Shown one piece after another: positions 26,598 to 38,703 of a stretch of 64,000 nt of DNA. The notes below the pieces were generated by a model. The model was not told where the DNA came from and made no database searches. It was given only the letters and a program-made list of their open reading frames with translations. How positions within the stretch are numbered: the first letter of the stretch is position 1; the number at the start of each line of letters is the position of its first letter. The DNA comes from Flaccisagitta enflata. Lineage: Eukaryota; Chaetognatha; Sagittoidea; Aphragmophora. The stretch spans positions 10,168,001 to 10,232,000 of the forward strand of contig OZ231128.1 of assembly GCA_965153355.1 (NCBI GenBank). Direction: 5' to 3'. A program made the position numbers and the translations under genes.

Positions 26598-28397
26598 CTA
26601 ATAATTTACGATAATTTACAGATTTCAAATGTGTGTATTGGTCACTCCTTAAATGGATAGCCTTTGTCGGCTACATGTCGTTCTGTCTCTGACAGAGTCT
26701 TTCCGATCCTCCATTTCACTTACCGTCAGTTATCTTGTCGGTTTTTCGACTGTTGCGCCTTTATACAAGTAATTGACGGATGTGTCCGGGAGTTGGTCCG
26801 CTCTCTGATGGAAGATTGTAGGTTTAGTCTGCTCTCTCAGTCTCTGATAGAAGATTGTAGTCTCCGTAATTTGGAGTTTGATCTTTGTCAGTAATTCGGT
26901 TTTATTTTCGCGTCCTCGATTTGAATATCGACTGACGTCCTTAACAAGTTTTGAATTTAAACAGAAAGTGATAAAAAACTCAATTTTTATATCGACTTTA
27001 CGCCGCAAGCAATTTTTGCTGAACGCGCGATTGCGTGTGGGGAAATTTATGCGATTTATATGCGGGTTTGCGCGGCGTTGAATTTGAGAAACGCAGGGGA
27101 TTGTGTTGTGCTTGAAAACACGAACGATAATAGAACTCGTTCCTTGTGGATTATAAATAATTGAATATTCAATCACAAACATCCTGGCTACCGGCTGGTA
27201 GTCATCTAAGAAAATTTAAGTCTCCGCAACCAACGGGAAAAAACTAATTTGTACTGGCGGACGGACTGTCCGAATGTTTGGGCCGTTGTGTGCAGATTAT
27301 TTTTGATCAGCGTAAAACCAACTTCTTAAGTTGGCGTTTTAACCAAAACATGATTAATTATAAATGCGCGTTTTTACACTTTCCAACTCTATCATTACCG
27401 ACGGACAGATCGACGGACCAACAGACGGACAAAGCCTCTCATAGAGTTGCGTCTCCGCAACAAAAATTATAAAATAAATAAAATGTAGTAAGTAGTGGCT
27501 CTTTCGACAGTTTTGATTTGTTGCTGAGGCAAATGAAAATAGCAATAAATCATCAAGCGCACTCCGTGCTCTATCTCATGAAAGGAAAGACAAGCTCACA
27601 ATTCATAAACTGCAGTAGGCTAATTTAACATTTTTAGTCCCTTGCTTTGTCGGTCGGTCGGCTCATCGCACTATGGTCTGAAACGGTGTCATCTTCAGCC
27701 AAAACTTCTGAATTTTAGATTTCTTTTGAAAATACATTTTAATGATACTCTGTAAAATATATATTGATTTTTTTCCATTGATTCAATCATTGCAATTTTT
27801 TTAGCTGTTAGATTTATTCTAGAGCAATTGTATTGATTGTATTGAAAAACAGGGAAAAATATGACTAGCATAGATACACTCCTTTATTGATCCTATATAA
27901 AATCAGAAAGAATTCAGAAAAAAATCAATTTGAATTTTTTATGAATAAATTCTTAAAAAAGTCATAACTTGAAAAATATTTGTTGTAGGGAATTCTGCTT
28001 GGTACTAAATGAAAAAAAATTATCAAATTTACTTAACCTATCAATTTCATTAATGGCCACAATCAGCCGGATGAGATATTTGTTTTACTGTAAAACATAT
28101 ATTTTTGAATAAATAACAAGCAGAACAACATAGAAAACATACTAAAAGTGTTAATCATTATCTGAATCAATTAATACAAACTAATAGATAAAATGAAAAA
28201 CTAAGTTTTTAAAAAAGAATCTAAATTATCAAATAATTATATTTTTTTACTTTTGTCCCATATTTAAGTTGGTTCAACCCAATGTGCAGAGAATTTGAGA
28301 AATAAAGAGAACCTCCCTCACAGCTTGAATCTATCTAATCCTGCAAAGATTTTTACATGGAAATTACCATGGCGTTGACATCCCGCCTCTTAGAACA
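26598..28397. other. No gene recognised; dispersed repeats
   Basis: Contains a family B relative at about 27215-27472 (GACGGAC repeats, then GAGTTGCGTCTCCGCAAC). A segment at about 27700-28075 is similar to 35500-35600 and 36105-36300 in Derlin intron 2, for example CTCCTTTATTGATCCTA and GAAAAATATTTGTTGTAG. The rest is AT-rich without supported exons. Confidence 0.55.
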
Positions 28398-28951
28398 AAT
28401 GAATGAATGAATGAATGAATAAGTAAATAAATGAATGATTTGGTAAGTGAACAAACGGAAACTGAACAAAAGCGTGAATGCGTGTTTATTGAATGATGAT
28501 ATTGTTTATGGTCACATATGGCGTTAATCCTTCCTTCTCTGACTCACCCTTTCCCAATCTATATGTGAGTTTTCACTCTTGAGCATAATGGACTGACCAA
28601 CGGGCTGACAAACAAACGGACCGACTGAGCCAAAAAAAGTTGGAATTGAAATGATGAAATATTCTTGACCAAAGAATACAAACCTCTGATAAATGCATTT
28701 GCCTCTGCGTCGACTTCTCCCTTTTTCTGGTTTGATTTCTCCCTGTCCTTTTTTTCTTTTTCCCTTTTCTCCGTCTCATTCCACTTTCTCTTCTTATCTT
28801 TCTTCCTTCTCCTTTCTATTTAGTCCTTCTTCTTCTTCTTCTTCTTCTTCTTCTTCTTCTATCTCTATTTCAATCAGCAAATGGGTTAAATGAATGAACA
28901 AATGAATGAATGAATGAAAGAATGAATGAATGAATGAATGAATGAATGAAT
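28398..28951. repeat. (GAAT)n and (CTT)n microsatellite cluster
   Basis: (GAAT)n at 28398-28440 and 28888-28951, (CTT)n at 28826-28862, with pyrimidine-rich sequence between. No gene seen. Confidence 0.85.
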
Positions 28952-30812
<1,861 letters not shown>

Positions 30813-31966
30813 GCATCATGGACTTCCAGGTATGCCATCACGGGCTTCCAGGTATGCCACCACGGGCTTCCAGGTATGCCACCATAGACTTCCAGGTATG
30901 CCACCATAGACTTCCAGGAATGCCATCATAGACTTCCAGGTATGCCATCATAGACTTCCAGGTATGCCATCATAGACTTCCAGGTGTGCCATCATAGACT
31001 TCCAGGTATGCCATCATAGACTTCCAGGTATGCTATCATAGACTTCCAGGTATGCCATCATAGACTTCCAGGTATGCCATCATGGGCTTCCAGGTATGTC
31101 ATCATGGGCTTCCAGGTATGCCATCATGGGCTTCCAGGTATGCCATGATGGACTTCCAGGTATGCCATGATGGACTTCCAGGTATGCCATGATGGACTTC
31201 CAGGTATGCCATGATGGACTTCCAGGTATGCCATGATGGACTTCCAGGTATGCCATGATGGACTTCCAGGTATGCCGTCATGGACTTCCAGGTATGCCAT
31301 CATGGACTTCCAGGTATGCCATCATGGACTTCCAGGTATGCCATCATGGACTTCCAGGTATGTCATCATGGACTTCCAGGTATGTCATCATGGACTTCCA
31401 GGTATGCCATCATGGACTTCCAGGTATGCCATCATGGACTTCCAGGTATGCCATCATGGACTTCCAGGTATGCCATCATGGACTTCCAGGTATGCCATCA
31501 TGGACTTCCAGGTATGCCATCATGGACTTCCAGGTATGCCATCATGGACTTTCATTCCAGGTATGCCATCATGGACTTCCAGGTATGCCATCATGGACTT
31601 CCAGGTATGCCATCATGGACTTTCAGGTATGCCATCATGGACTTCCAGGTATGCCATCATGGACTTTCGGGTACGCCATCATGGACTTCCAGGTATGCCA
31701 TCATGGACTTCCAGGTACGCCATCATGGACTTCCAGGTACGCCATCATGGACTTCCAGGTATGCCATCATGGACTTCCAGGTACGCCATCATGGACTTCC
31801 AGGTATGCCATCATGGACTTCCAGGTATGTCATCATGGACTTCCAGGTATGCCATCATGGTCTTCCAGGTACATATGCCGTCATGGTCTTCCAGGTACAT
31901 ATGCCGTCGTGGTCTTCCGGGTACATATGCCGTCATGGTCTTCCAGGTATGCCGTCATGGACTTAA
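30813..31966 (+). repeat. 22-bp minisatellite, about 52 copies
   Basis: Unit CTTCCAGGTATGCCATCATG plus GA. The left third has ATAGACT or GGGCTT variants, the middle is nearly uniform, and the right end has 26-bp units with ACATATGCCGTC. 22 is not divisible by 3, so each plus-strand frame cycles through all three readings; from about 31230 none contains a stop and three overlapping frames of 228-249 codons appear. They encode the same 22-residue repeat and are not taken as genes. Confidence 0.97.
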
Positions 31967-31967
31967 A

Positions 31968-32040
31968 GCTCTGATCGAGTAGCCGGGTCTGATCAAGTAG
32001 CCGTGTTTAGTCGAGTAGCCGGGTCTGATCAAGTAGCCTT
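31968..32040. repeat. Short GTAGCCGGGTCTGATCAA repeat, about 4 copies
   Basis: Units of 18-19 bp alternating GATCAAGTAGCC and GTCGAGTAGCC, directly following the 22-bp array. Confidence 0.8.
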
Positions 32041-32051
32041 TAGTTTTTCAG

Positions 32052-32134
32052 CTTTTTTTCTTTCTTTCTTTCTTTTTTTTTTTCTTTCTTTCTTTCTTTC
32101 TTTTTTTTTCTTTCTTTCTTTCTTTCTTTCTTTT

Positions 32135-32202
<68 letters not shown>

Positions 32203-32203
32203 T
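32052..32203. repeat. (TTTC)n microsatellite
   Basis: Interrupted TTTC run of about 150 bp. Confidence 0.97.
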
Positions 32204-33073
32204 CGCTGAGATCAATGATTCCGCTCGAAATTCTCCGGAAATTTTAATGTAATTCAATATGGCTGCCTCCTGTGTTATGATACGTTGCACAAATTTATCA
32301 CGGTGCCGCGGAGGAAAAACTTTTAAATATTCTACGCCTGCCATTCATTCATTCTGACGACGGTGCAAATATCACATTTTAAACTGTAATCCCGTCTCCA
32401 AAAAAGATCCGCGTGTACCTGTTAGTTTGTAGTTGGTTTGTCCGTCCGTCGGTGACTTGGTCTGAATTTTGGGCACTTCAGCTCACGATAATTCGTTTTA
32501 GCTTTCCATCTTCTACACTCAACGATTGATCTGTATTTAAGACAGGGGTGCTCATAGTGCCAGGGCCTTTGATTTCATTCCTTCTCCTCTGGTACTTGTA
32601 GAGACCGTGTGACTATCGCGATGCTCTTTTATCATATTATTACGCGTATACGGGGCCGCTGCTGCGTTTGTATGACAGCAGGGCGACAGCTGTCAGTCCG
32701 TTGTCTGCGTTTAGGTGGAGGGACGGCTGTCTGTCATTACGGTTTTAGAGTTCGATGGAGACGGATCTCTCTCTCTACTAATTATTGTCTCTTTTTCTTT
32801 TGTAGTGTCTGTATAATGCGTCCATGATATAGACTTCGCTTATATACCCCGCTCCTATTTTGTCGGCCATGAGGGGGGGTTGCGCGTTTGGGGTTTCTTT
32901 CTTCGCATTCTCCGCTATTACCGATATATACTTTGCCGATGCTCTACTACTCGTCTTTTCTTGGGTTTTCTCGTTCCTTCATACTTCGATTTTCCTCCTA
33001 GTTTGGTCCAAAAAAATGACTATCTTCATCCTTTTCTGCCATTAATTATGAAATCTTCATCGATATTCTTCTC

Positions 33074-33145
33074 CTTTTTAGTCGCGTGCACGCGACGCTA
33101 CACGTAGATCTGTTGGTCCATCCATCTGTCCGTTGGTCCCTCCAT
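33074..33145 (+). repeat. Family B end
   Basis: TTTTTAGTCGCGTGCACGCG hairpin, then ACGCTACAC and GTCCATCC/GTCCGTTGG repeats. Confidence 0.65.
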
Positions 33146-33187
33146 CCACACGATAGATATTTTAATTGTCCACCTATTTGGGTGTTT

Positions 33188-33345
33188 TACGATAAAACCA
33201 GTCGCCCAAGGGCAATATAAGGTCAGCGATACCCGTTGCCCTGCTTTGTATGTTTGTGAATGTAGGTGATGGTTAGCAGGGCAGCGGCCCCGAAGAGGAT
33301 GATGTCCTGTAGAACAGGGGGACTTCCGTCCGTTTGGGTTTGAAA
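33188..33345 (+). repeat. Family A cassette, complete single arm
   Basis: The order is CAGTCGCCCAAGGGCAATAT, GGTCAGCGATACCCG, TTGCCCTGC, a 35-base spacer, AGCAGGGCAGCGGCCCCGAA, GATGTCCTGTAGAACA, GGGGGACTTCCGTCCG. It contains several small hairpins, including GCCCTGC..GCAGGGC and CCTGT..ACAGG. Confidence 0.75.
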
Positions 33346-33695
33346 GCACCATTGCACCATTGAATAACACGGAAAATTGACATAGAAATGTATAGTCTTC
33401 AATAGTTATCACTGGATAACATGGAGTCTTTGAACCACTTTATTGGGCTATGCCTTAAACGTACTTGTGACGTGCTTGTACTGTCATCGCTGAAATGAAT
33501 TTTACTTTACTTTACATCGTCTTTTAATCGTTTACAGTTCATTCAACATAATACTTATCGACGAACCTTATACTTTCAGGACTCGGGAGTAATGTAACTC
33601 TTCTTTTAAACACAAACTCATCCGATGAAAGAATTATTTCTTGAGAGAAACTAGTCCAATTGAGGGCGTTTGTGCGTCCACTCTTACTACTCGAA

Positions 33696-36600
33696 ATGGC
33701 GTCCAACGATCTCGGTGATTGGTACAGATCCATTCCAGTGATCACAAGATATTGGTTTACTGGCTCCGTGGCCCTTCCGCTGCTTGGACGGTAAGAAATA
33801 TGAGGATGCGTTGAATGAACAAGTTCCCAAATTAAGCATCTATTTGCTCATTGCTCACTTTTGACATACAAATTAGCCCTATATATCTATTTCTATATCA
33901 TATATATATCTATAAATCACCCGCTCTTTTCATGAAAAGGAAATATCAAAGGCCTAACACAAAGGGCTAATGTAACGGTGGCAAAAATAAAAACGGAACA
34001 AATACTTCTTTTGCTTATAAATCCTCTAAAACTTGACCAATCTGTCTGAAATTTTTATTGAAGTTAGTTCCTAATATTACTAAGTTTTGCTGAAAAAATT
34101 GATAATGTGAATCAATTAGTTTAGGAATTGCATGAGATTTTGTAGTATTGGTTACAGGTCGGAAAATCAAAGTTGAATATCTGTTAGGCAACCACTAAAA
34201 TTTCAAAAACTGATACTGAATCATGTCCGATTTTGATGAAATTTGGCATGGGGGTAGTCCTTAGTGTCGACTAGCTATGTTTCAAAAATTGTGATGATGC
34301 TCCAAATACTTTAGCAGAAATACTGATTTATCTGTTACTGGTTTTAGTCAGGTAAGATGGCTAAATTGTTGAGCATGCAATATTAAATACAAACTAACAC
34401 TACAGGCTGAGTTTTTGAGCTATGTACATAATATTTGAACTGGTAATACTGATAGGTATGAATGACCTCTGGTAAGATTTTTATGATGATCCATGCATTT
34501 TTGATATGCTAAATTAGTCATATAGTTATATGAGCAGTAAATCTTTTAAGATTTTTGATGTGCAAACATTAGATCATTATCTACCCCCCAAGATGACATC
34601 CTTATATCACAAAATTTGGCCTGTAATTAGTCAATAGTATCATTAGGCTACAGTTAAAAAATCATTAAAAAACTCGAAACAGTTTTGGAGCTACACTTAT
34701 TTTACTCAAGAATAGATATTCATGGTATCAGAGAATATCGCTACTTAAGCACTCCAACTGATAGGATACTTCAGAAAAAATACGATTTTGGGCTAAATAG
34801 TTGATGGATTGCGATGAAATTTGAACCTGATATTATTCAAACAGTATACATAACTGACCTGAAATTTCATTTAAATCGGGTATCATCTTCTTAGGTTTTT
34901 GCAACCTCAAAAATTTGTTCCGTTTTTTTTTTTTTTGCCACCGTTAATATAGATTTGTGAGTGTATGGAATTCAGCAAAAAAACTGTTAGCTGCTGTATC
35001 GAGTCAATACTATTGACCCTTCTCGCCTCCTCTTCTAGGTTTGGTTTGGTTCATCCGGCATGGTGCATTCTTAGTTGGTTCCATTTCACGCACAAGTTTC
35101 AAATTTGGCGTCCCCTCACCGCCGTCTTCTATTACCCGATCAGTCCCGGCACCGGGTTTGCCTATCTCATCAACCTCTACTTTCTATATTCATATTCAAA
35201 TCGGTTGGAAACTGGTGAGTTTTGTGAAGAATCTACAATCTACAGTAGATGTCGTCTAGACCTGGAAATATGGGGGAATACATATCAGGAAAACAAGTGA
35301 ATATGAAGGATTGATATTTGAAATATGAATTAATAAAATGATGCTTTATTGACGATGAGTGTTGGTTGCTATGGAAACACATTTCCATGTATTTTTGCTA
35401 AAATACCAGTAATGGCTGTCGCCATGAGGAAAAAAGTCATAAGCATTGGTCATTTTTCACCAAGCTTTTGTCTTCAGTGACTGCAAGTTTTTTTATTTGT
35501 TAGATCAAATCAAGAGCGATTGTATGTATTGATTACACTGAAAATCAGAGAAAAATAGAACCTAGCCAAAAGAGCTAGATGAGCTAAAATACTAAAAACA
35601 CTCAACCAGGCTATGCTCAATGATATATTTTCTTGTATTTGCATGCTCAAATCAAAACATTTATTTATCCTATTAAAATCAGAAAAAATGCTGAGTTAAA
35701 TCAGCTTGAAAACTTAACAAGGACGGATACACGGCTACCCTAATCGCGTACGGGTGGGCAGGAGCAATGCTGGAGAAGGTCACTAGGGCATCTTGGCAGG
35801 AGCTGTATGCTCAAAACGCTCAAAAACGCCAAAAAAGTAAAATGGGGACCAATCGACCAACCGACTGACCAACCAACCAACTGACCGACCGACGGACCAA
35901 CATAGGGGGGTGTAGAGTCGCGTAGCCCGCAACTAAAAACACCCTCATAGATGAGCAGCTCTGCTCACTGATATGCTTTCTTGGATCTGCTTGCTTGAAC
36001 ATGTATAAAAACATTTATTCATTTATCGCATTTAAAATAAAGAAAAGATTGAGCTATAATGCTCTTAAACATGTTTTCTTGTATTTTCATGCTCAAATAA
36101 ATATAAATAAACTCCTTTATTGATCCTACTTAAAATCATTATAAACAAAAAAAATTCAATTTGAATTTTTTATAAACAAATCTTTGAAAAATCATAACGT
36201 GAAAAATATTTGTTGTAGAGCTTTCTGCTTGGCGTCAAATGAAAAATAATTATCAAATTCACTAACCCTATCAATTTCGTTGGACGGACCAATCAGCCGA
36301 AAGAGTTCTGAAACTTACCCATACGAAAATGCAAACCATATTTCTCTCAAATATGTGAAACAGTTCAAGACTGACTTTGATTTTTTTCACGGTCAATATT
36401 TTAGGAATTTTTTCGATGGAACAATGCGTAAAATCAAATTTGCTACAACTTTCTTACAATATGATCTGTAAGAATATTGCTCGTTAAGTGGTTTCTAGGG
36501 AGCGTCACAGGGATGTCACACATAGTTACGCTCCCTAGCAGTAGCTAAACGAGCGACATTCTTACACAAGATATTGTGGGAAAGTTGTAGCAAATTTGAA

Positions 36601-38241
36601 TTTAAGCAATATTCTTTCAAAAAATTTCTTAAAATATTGAAATTTTAGCGGAAATAAATGGGAATGTGTTTTAATGGCAACCAATACTTATCTTCAATCA
36701 TTCCAAATATTTCTTTATGTTCATTAGTTTTCTCAACATGAACTCCCCCGTATTTCCAAGTTTAGACGACATCTACTGTACTATTTACAATCTACAATTT
36801 TTCTGGTTCAGATCTTCTTTTGTCGACAGAGATCTAGCGTAGAAGCAAATCAAAAGTTTTGGGACAGCCCATGGCCCTTATGATTAAAACCAAGTTCTTT
36901 CTGTTCCATTCCCACCCCTTCTCCCCCGTTTTACCATTTAGGTTTATACGATGGTCGACCGGCTGATTTCGCTTTCATGTGGTTGTTTAATTGGGTCGTT
37001 TGCGTCATCGGTGGATTCCTCCTCGATTTCAAGATTCTCATGGACCCCATGGTTCTGTCGGTCATGTACGTATGGTGTCAATTGAACCGGGACACTATCG
37101 TCAACTTTTGGTTCGGGACTCAGTTCAAGGTAGGTGGTAGTGGCATTGCTCTGACAATGGTCCGATGTGGCCGTTTATTGTTATCTAGAAAAACGAAAGC
37201 GTAAAATGGTCAGTGGTACCCGTGCCCTGCCTAATTAAGTAGGTTGTGATTGAATTGAGAGAGGGATCAGAGAAGCTACCCCAAAGGAAAAATTTTCGCC
37301 GCCTCCTCCTCCTCCTCGAGGAAGGTGGGATGGCCAAATGTGGCTGGATTGAGCAGAAATTGGCAAAATTTTATAGAATTTTAAAAGAATTTGGCAGAAT
37401 TTAACCGAATTTGGCATAATTTGGCAAGATTGGGCAAAATTTAGCAAATTGAGCAGAATTTGGTAGACTTCTGAAGAATTTGGTAAAATTTGGGCCTTAA
37501 CGATGGAATATGAGCGTCGAGGTAGGGGGGGGCATGTAGGAGAAGGAGGAAAAGATTCCCCATATGTGTGAAAGCATAGGTCACCGACCCCTTCTGGGCC
37601 GCTGCGATGGGAGCCTGACTGAATTGGTGCCATGTGACAACAGTATCGTCGCACATTGATCAATATGGAACCAATTTCGCAGGCGATGTATCTTCCTTGG
37701 GTTTTGTGTCTGTTCAACATGATCATCCGCGGTGGTGGAATCACGGATCTTTTGGGCATCTTCGTCGGACATCTTTACTTTTTCCTCATGTTCAAATACC
37801 CGCAAGATTATGGTGGCAGATCCTATTTGTCCACGCCGCAGGTTGGTTTTATTCTCCTATTTTTCCTTGCTTGGTAGTTATAACGTTTTTATTTGAAGAT
37901 TTATTTTCTGGACGGGACGTGATGAGTCTTTCTTTTTTCTCTTCCTCCGTCTCCTCTTCCTCTTCTTGCGACTTTCCCCTATTTTCTTGATAATTGTATC
38001 AATATTTCCTTACTCTGCCTCTCCCCCTCCTCGATCACCAACTCCCCTTCATTTCTGCACATACCTTTCTTTTTAGATCTTGTACAAATGGTTTCCAAAT
38101 CGACGAGGTGGCGTGTCAGGCTTTGGACAGGCGCCATCATCGAGGCGCGGACCGGATAACGGCGGTGGTGGCGGTGGCGGCGGCGGCGGTGGTGGAGGCT
38201 ACAACTGGGGAGGCGGCGGACATGTTTTGGGTGGGAATTAA
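33696..38241 (+). CDS. DERL1: Derlin-1, ER-associated degradation
   Basis: Five exons, all phases consistent, 260 residues: 33696-33790, 35039-35214, 36942-37129, 37683-37841, 38077-38241. Derlins are rhomboid pseudoproteases of the ER membrane that help move misfolded proteins out for degradation with p97/VCP. Visible hallmarks are FQIWRPLTAVFYYP with the WR motif of loop 1, GTGFAYLINLYFLYSYS, YDGRPADFAFM, LSVMYVWCQLNRD, and the GxxxG membrane motif in GIFVGHLYFFLM. The C-terminus has a 13-Gly run and WGGGGHVLG, a variant of the SHP box that binds p97. Human DERL1 is 251 residues, so length fits. No catalytic Ser is expected. A polyadenylation signal AATAAA lies at 38357. Introns 1 and 2 are mostly transposon. 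Identification is secure; DERL1 rather than DERL2/3 is judged by the RYWFTGSVALPLLGR and C-terminal parts. Confidence 0.95.
33973..34946. mobile_element. TIR element in Derlin intron 1 (974 bp)
   Basis: Left TAACGGTGGCAAAAATAAAA, then ACGGAACAAAT; right is the inverse, ending TTTGCCACCGTTA. It makes up 78% of the 1248-bp intron. The interior is AT-rich and non-coding. Confidence 0.8.
35716..35940 (-). repeat. Family B element nested in family C
   Basis: AACAAGGACGGATACACGGC, GGGTGGGCAGGAGCAATG, (GACC)n repeats, then GTGTAGAGTCGCGTAGCC and GCAACTAAAAAC. Inverted relative to the copies at 6.9, 42.1 and 50.4 kb. Confidence 0.8.
36436..36600. repeat. Inner hairpin of family C copy 2
   Basis: AAATTTGCTACAACTTTCTT and ACGCTCCCTAG pair with their inverses across a short centre; mismatches are few. 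Confidence 0.75.
37203..37615. repeat. Foldback element, family A, copy in Derlin intron 3
   Basis: Starts GGTCAGTGGTACCCGTGCCC, has an AAAATTTTCGCCGCCTCCTC arm at about 37287, a loop of imperfect AATTTGGCA units (37352-37492), and a right arm CCCCATATGTGTGAAAGCAT then GGTCACCGACCCC. Confidence 0.65.
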
Positions 38242-38703
38242 GGAGTGGAAAGTGTTACGAGGCGCGAACCTAATGAATCAACTAACCATCATTACGACAT
38301 ACCTGTCTTGACCAAATTAGTGTGGGACTCTTATTATTAAAAGACAGCGCAGAAATAATAAACCGTAATTTTGATCATTATACAAAATGCAAGCTTTTGT
38401 ACACACCGCCGCGTTTTCTCACTTTTGAGATCGTGTCTCTTCGTTTGTGAGTGATTCTCGAGTCAAATTGTCACTATTCCTCTTTTAAGATCCTATTCAG
38501 TATATATTCATTGTTTTTTTTCCAGATTTTTTTTTCTCATCCCCTTCTTGGGTCATTGTCGTCACTATTTAGCTATGACACTTTCATCACTAAAAATGAC
38601 TGAGGCCGAGGATTGCACGTCTCATGGATCGTTTTTCATCTTCAATTCACGAACAATACCTCAATAGGTTAATGAATGAGTTCAGTCCCCATCGCCTATC
38701 ATA
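38242..38703. other. Derlin 3' UTR and WRAP73 upstream region
   Basis: Contains AATAAA at 38357-38362, then 340 bp of AT-rich DNA before the WRAP73 start. Both genes read in the same direction, 462 bp apart. Confidence 0.7.

Larger units (their letters stand above)
32204..33695. other. Upstream region of Derlin with dispersed repeats
   Basis: No exon recognised. A family B fragment lies at 32424-32455 (GTTTGTCCGTCCGTCGGTGA), a family B end at 33074-33145, and a family A arm at 33188-33345. The Derlin promoter should lie near the right end, but I cannot point to a core element. Confidence 0.55.
35243..36778. mobile_element. Family C TIR element, copy 2 (1536 bp)
   Basis: Same ends as at 25250 (CAGTAGATGTCGTCTAGAC and inverse) with TA flanks. 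The arms stay complementary further in: GTTGGTTGCTATGGAAACAC against a copy near 36670-36700. It takes 89% of Derlin intron 2, starting 28 bases after the donor. A family B element sits inside, and a 165-bp inner hairpin spans 36436-36600. Confidence 0.85.

Noticed and set aside
30813-31966. CRISPR-like array of 22-bp repeats.
   Set aside because: No spacers between repeats; it is a minisatellite.
31233-31982. Three overlapping plus-strand frames of 228-249 codons.
   Set aside because: All three encode the same 22-residue cycle from a 22-bp minisatellite; no start context, flanking exon or composition supports translation.
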